Positions 6,108 to 8,760 of a stretch of 8,760 nucleotides of DNA are shown here, in pieces (position 1 is the first letter of the stretch; every line of letters starts with the position of its first letter). The DNA comes from an archaeon (GTDB taxonomy: Archaea > Thermoplasmatota > Thermoplasmata > Methanomassiliicoccales > Methanomethylophilaceae), in the NCBI GenBank assembly GCA_024399225.1, contig JAKSHV010000037.1:1-8760 (forward strand), read 5' to 3'. A model generated the notes under the pieces. The model searched no databases, was not told where the DNA came from, and saw only the letters and a program-made list of their open reading frames with translations. A program made the translations under genes and the position numbers.

Positions 6108-6116
6108 GTTAAAGAA
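6108..6116 (-). promoter_or_regulatory. TATA-like box of the small winged-helix gene
   Basis: The minus strand reads TTCTTTAAC, centred near 6112. A start about 26 nt on, near 6086, gives a leader of roughly 17 nt that contains the SD. It lies just downstream of the fpo terminator, so the small gene is likely transcribed separately. Confidence 0.45.
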
Positions 6117-6123
6117 TCAGTAG

Positions 6124-6146
6124 AAAAATCCCGGCCCGAAGGCCGG
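6124..6146 (-). terminator. Hairpin terminator after fpoN, UUCG tetraloop plus U-tract
   Basis: On the minus strand CCGGCC-TTCG-GGCCGG forms a perfect 6 bp all-GC stem (6131-6146). The loop is the very stable C(UUCG)G tetraloop. GATTTTTC follows, giving five U residues (6124-6128). It begins about 20 nt past the fpoN stop. The form is that of a bacterial intrinsic terminator; archaeal RNA polymerase mainly needs the U-tract, so the hairpin may also protect the 3' end of the long fpo mRNA. Confidence 0.8.
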
Positions 6147-6166
6147 TAAGGGGTTTGGGGTTACTC

Positions 6167-7696
6167 TCAGAATCCGAGGAGATCGTGTGCTGCGGTTGCG
6201 CAGGGGTCGAGGATTACGTCGGGGTAGACTCCGAGTACGACGACTGCGATGACGCAGATGACGATTGCAACTGCAAAGGTCTTGGGGATAGCGATCTTTC
6301 CGTCTGCACCCTTGTTGGGTTTCTCGATGTACATAGCCCTGATGACCCTGACGTAGTAGTACAGGGAGATTGCAGAGTTAAGGACTGCGATGAATGCAAG
6401 CCAGACCCAGGAGGAGATTGCTCCGTTCTCGTAGACTGCTCCGGAGAACAGTACGAACTTGGAGGTGAATCCTGCGAGGGGAGGTACTCCTGCGAGGGAG
6501 AAGAGGAAGATCATCATGGCGAATGCCAGGAGAGGTGCCCTCTTTGCGAGTCCGTTGTAATCAGAGATCTTCTCACCGACGCCGGCGCAGATGAGTGCTC
6601 CGACGATGATGAATGCTCCACCTTTCATGAACACGTGGGTGAACATGTGGAACATTCCACCGGTAAGGGCGTAGGGAGTCATGACTGCCATGGCAATCAG
6701 GATGTATCCTGCCTGTGCGATAGAGGAGTATGCGAGCATCCTCTTGATGTTGTTCTGTGCAATAGCGACGACGTTACCGACAGTCATGGAGATGGCTGCG
6801 ATGATAGCGAAGAGGTACTGGACAGGCTCGATGTTGAGGCCGCTGATTGCGGCTGCTGCAACGAACATCACAAGGAAGATCTTGAAGAAGACTGCAAGAC
6901 CCATCTTCTTAGATCCGGTTGCCAGGAAGATAGAGACGGGGGTTGCTGCTCCCTCATATACATCGGGTGCCCACATGTGGAAGGGTGCGGCTGCGATCTT
7001 GAATCCGTAACCGGCGATCATGGTGATGACACCGATGACGAAGATCCAGCTGTATCCACGGGCTGCGAGTGCAGGTCCGAGAGCTGCGAGGCTCATGGTT
7101 CCGAGTGCTCCGTAGATCATGGAGATACCATAGATGGTAAGAGCAGTGGAGAGACCTCCGATGATGACATACTTGACTCCGGCCTCTGCGGCGCGGGGGT
7201 CGTTCCTCTTGAGGGTTACGAGTGCGTAGGAGCTGATACTGACTGCTTCGACTCCGACGAAGATACCGATAAGGTCGGTTGCGCATGCGACGAACATCAT
7301 ACCAACGGTGGCGATGAGCATCAGTGCGCTGTACTCTCCGAAGTGGAGCTTGGTGACCTCTTTGCTTGCTCCGGATACGAAGATTGCCATAAGGGCAACG
7401 ATCTGGAACAGGAGGATCATAAGTCCAGCGAAGGAGGAGTAGGTGAAGAGTCCACGGAAGGAGGATCCAACTTCACCGAAGTAGCGGTAGTCTCCGAGGC
7501 TGTCGATGTAGTGCAGCATCAGAAGATTCATTGCAATGGATACGACCACAAGGACTGCAGCGACTGCGGTGACTGCGACCCTCTTCTTGGAAAGAAGGTA
7601 GACTGCAGGCATGAGCAGTGCTCCGATGATCAGGATGATCATGGGCATGATTGCGGTGTAATATCCGAAGATGTCAGTAAGCATGGTTGCGTCCAT
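6167..7696 (-). CDS. fpoN: F420H2 dehydrogenase-like complex I subunit N (NuoN/FpoN)
   Basis: Antiporter-like membrane subunit of the archaeal complex I relative, carrying one proton channel. The 509-residue protein is almost wholly hydrophobic with about 14 membrane segments, the usual size for NuoN/FpoN. Channel residues can be placed: Glu150 in GVEAVSISSYALV, Lys175 in EAGVKYVIIGG, Lys233 in GYGFKIAAAPFHMWAPDVYE, Lys263/264 in ATGSKKMG, and Lys358 in HVFMKGGAF. The PFHMWAPDVYEGAATPVS stretch is the N-subunit hallmark. The ATG at 7696 overlaps the fpoM stop by one base (TGATG) and has GGAGG 6 nt upstream, implying coupled translation. The gene is followed by a terminator and no fpoO. Fpo and the complex I of non-methanogenic Thermoplasmata are hard to separate on this subunit alone. 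Confidence 0.93.
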   Translation of the reverse strand: MDATMLTDIFGYYTAIMPMIILIIGALLMPAVYLLSKKRVAVTAVAAVLVVVSIAMNLLMLHYIDSLGDYRYFGEVGSSFRGLFTYSSFAGLMILLFQIVALMAIFVSGASKEVTKLHFGEYSALMLIATVGMMFVACATDLIGIFVGVEAVSISSYALVTLKRNDPRAAEAGVKYVIIGGLSTALTIYGISMIYGALGTMSLAALGPALAARGYSWIFVIGVITMIAGYGFKIAAAPFHMWAPDVYEGAATPVSIFLATGSKKMGLAVFFKIFLVMFVAAAAISGLNIEPVQYLFAIIAAISMTVGNVVAIAQNNIKRMLAYSSIAQAGYILIAMAVMTPYALTGGMFHMFTHVFMKGGAFIIVGALICAGVGEKISDYNGLAKRAPLLAFAMMIFLFSLAGVPPLAGFTSKFVLFSGAVYENGAISSWVWLAFIAVLNSAISLYYYVRVIRAMYIEKPNKGADGKIAIPKTFAVAIVICVIAVVVLGVYPDVILDPCATAAHDLLGF

Positions 7697-8760
7697 CAGA
7701 AGCCTCCTGCGTAGGGTGCAATGTAGCTGAGTGCGAGGTCAGGCCAGAATCCGTAGATTGCTACGGCGAAGGCAAGAACTGCGAGTACGATTGCCTCAAC
7801 CTTGTCAACGTCGTGGACGTGAGCGAAGTCGAGTTTGGTGGTGAGCCTTCCGAACAGGGTCCTCTGCATAGCCCACAGGTAGTATCCTGCGGTGAGGAGG
7901 AGGGACAGGAGACAGAACACGAGAAGCGCGATCATGTTGTGGTCAAGGGTCCACTGGTAGAATGCGGCGATGATACCGAACTCTCCCCAGAATCCGATGA
8001 GTCCGGGAAGTCCAAGGGATGCCATGAAACAGAACATCATGAAGGTTGCGTAAACGGGAACTTTTCCAGCGATTCCTCCCATGAGGGGGATGTCCCTGGT
8101 TCCGAAGTTGTGACCTGCGGTACCACAGACAAGGAAGAGCATAGCGGAGATGAGTCCGTGTGCGAACATCTGGAAGGTGGCGAAGAGGATACCGATCTCG
8201 GAGAGGGTTCCCATAGCGACCATTACCAGACCCATGTGGCTGATAGAGGAGTATGCGACCATCTTCTTGAGGTCCCTCTGTGCGATACATGCGTATGCAC
8301 CGTAGATCATTGCGAGGATACCCATTCCGATCATGAGGAACTGCCATTTCTCGGCTCCGAGGGGGAGTGCTTCGAGGCAGACCCTGATGATACCATAGGA
8401 TCCCATCTTAAGCATGACACCAGCCAGAAGGACGGATCCTGCGGTAGGTGCCTCGACGTGTGCATCGGGAAGCCAGGTGTGGAAGGGCACTGCAGGCATC
8501 TTGACTGCGAATCCGAAGAAGAGAAGCAGGAAGACGAATACCTGGAATACCTCGTCTGCGCCGGCGATGTACTGCTTGACGGTTGCGAAGCTGAAGTCAA
8601 CGATTCCGGTTCCGGAAAGGTTGGATGCCTCGAAGGCCATCAGGAAGATACCGATGAGCATTACGAGAGATGCGACGTGGGTGTAGATGAAGAACTTGAT
8701 GGCAGAGTAGTGCCTCCTGGGACCTCCATACCAAGAGATAAGGAAGTACATAGGAATCAG
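7696..8760 (-). CDS. fpoM: F420H2 dehydrogenase-like complex I subunit M (NuoM/FpoM), 5' end outside the window
   Basis: Antiporter-like proton-channel subunit next to FpoN in the membrane arm. The frame is open to the right edge; the visible 354 residues begin LIPMYFLISWYGG, which in NuoM/FpoM proteins lies well over 100 residues into the protein, so roughly a quarter to a third is missing. Visible marks are HYSAIKFFIYTHVAS (Lys22 of the visible part), FAVKMPAVPFHTWLPDAHVE (85-103, Lys87, the M-subunit signature), AGVMLKMGSYGIIR (Lys118) and DLKKMVAYSSISHMG (163-177). FAHGLISAMLFLVCG (199-213) and GFWGEFG (256-262, Glu260, a terminal channel residue) follow. About ten membrane segments are visible. 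It is cotranscribed with fpoN; the rest of the fpo operon should lie to the right. Confidence 0.93.
   Translation of the reverse strand: MIPMYFLISWYGGPRRHYSAIKFFIYTHVASLVMLIGIFLMAFEASNLSGTGIVDFSFATVKQYIAGADEVFQVFVFLLLFFGFAVKMPAVPFHTWLPDAHVEAPTAGSVLLAGVMLKMGSYGIIRVCLEALPLGAEKWQFLMIGMGILAMIYGAYACIAQRDLKKMVAYSSISHMGLVMVAMGTLSEIGILFATFQMFAHGLISAMLFLVCGTAGHNFGTRDIPLMGGIAGKVPVYATFMMFCFMASLGLPGLIGFWGEFGIIAAFYQWTLDHNMIALLVFCLLSLLLTAGYYLWAMQRTLFGRLTTKLDFAHVHDVDKVEAIVLAVLAFAVAIYGFWPDLALSYIAPYAGGF

Noticed and set aside
6147..6162. G-rich GGGGTTTGGGG next to the terminator as a possible G-quadruplex.
   Set aside because: Only two G-runs of four are present, so a standard four-run quadruplex cannot form from this strand alone; I treat it as spacer.
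6155..7714. A 519-codon open frame on the plus strand, antisense to all of fpoN, rich in Asp, Cys, Glu and Gly.
   Set aside because: It mirrors the codon use of fpoN: the residue mix is that expected from the complement of hydrophobic codons, there is no domain, no promoter or SD, and the fpoN reading is a textbook subunit with conserved channel residues.
26..8760. In-frame TAG (pyrrolysine) readthrough.
   Set aside because: Every gene has a plausible full-length product ending at TGA and none is a known Pyl protein, so nothing here calls for TAG decoding.

Overview
The window looks like ordinary core chromosome from a euryarchaeon of the Thermoplasmata type, most likely a methyl-reducing methanogen of the order Methanomassiliicoccales. 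The archaeal assignment is firm: it carries CDP-archaeol synthase, a geranylgeranyl reductase, a GGPP-type prenyl synthase, NOB1, and TATA-type promoters placed for leaderless transcripts. The order is an inference. It rests on the end of an Fpo-type complex I operon (fpoM, fpoN with no fpoO after it), on a methanogen-like 58-residue winged-helix protein, and on the stop codons: all eleven genes end in TGA, none in TAG or TAA, which suits a lineage where TAG is kept scarce for pyrrolysine. I see no mobile element, CRISPR array, tRNA, rRNA or phage gene. Gaps between genes are all under 100 bp.

Layout from the right edge leftwards (all minus strand except nob1). Positions 6167-8760 hold the 3' part of fpoM (cut by the window edge) and complete fpoN, two proton-pumping membrane subunits, closed by a strong hairpin terminator with a UUCG loop. 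Next come a small winged-helix protein (5893-6069) with its own promoter and ribosome binding site, then idsA (prenyl diphosphate synthase) and a geranylgeranyl reductase as a two-gene lipid unit. The reductase meets nob1 (plus strand, 16S rRNA 3'-end maturation) tail to tail, with the two stop codons touching in a single TGATCA.

A 75 bp divergent promoter region separates nob1 from a second minus-strand operon: carS (CDP-archaeol synthase), pyrE (orotate phosphoribosyltransferase), a family-4 uracil-DNA glycosylase and a NagD-like HAD phosphatase. Each of these overlaps or nearly overlaps the next (ATGA or stop/SD overlaps). A signal peptidase I homologue with an unusual cysteine insert follows, probably with its own promoter.

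The genes fall into three jobs: energy conservation (Fpo), ether-lipid synthesis (idsA and ggr on one side of nob1, carS on the other) and uracil/pyrimidine handling (pyrE, UDG, possible nucleotide phosphatase). CarS consumes CTP, which derives from the UMP pathway PyrE serves, so the second operon may tie lipid head-group activation to pyrimidine supply. I did not find a clearly undescribed system. The points most worth a second look are the altered UDG active-site motif, the cysteine-bearing signal peptidase, the exclusive TGA stops and the uracil-themed operon.
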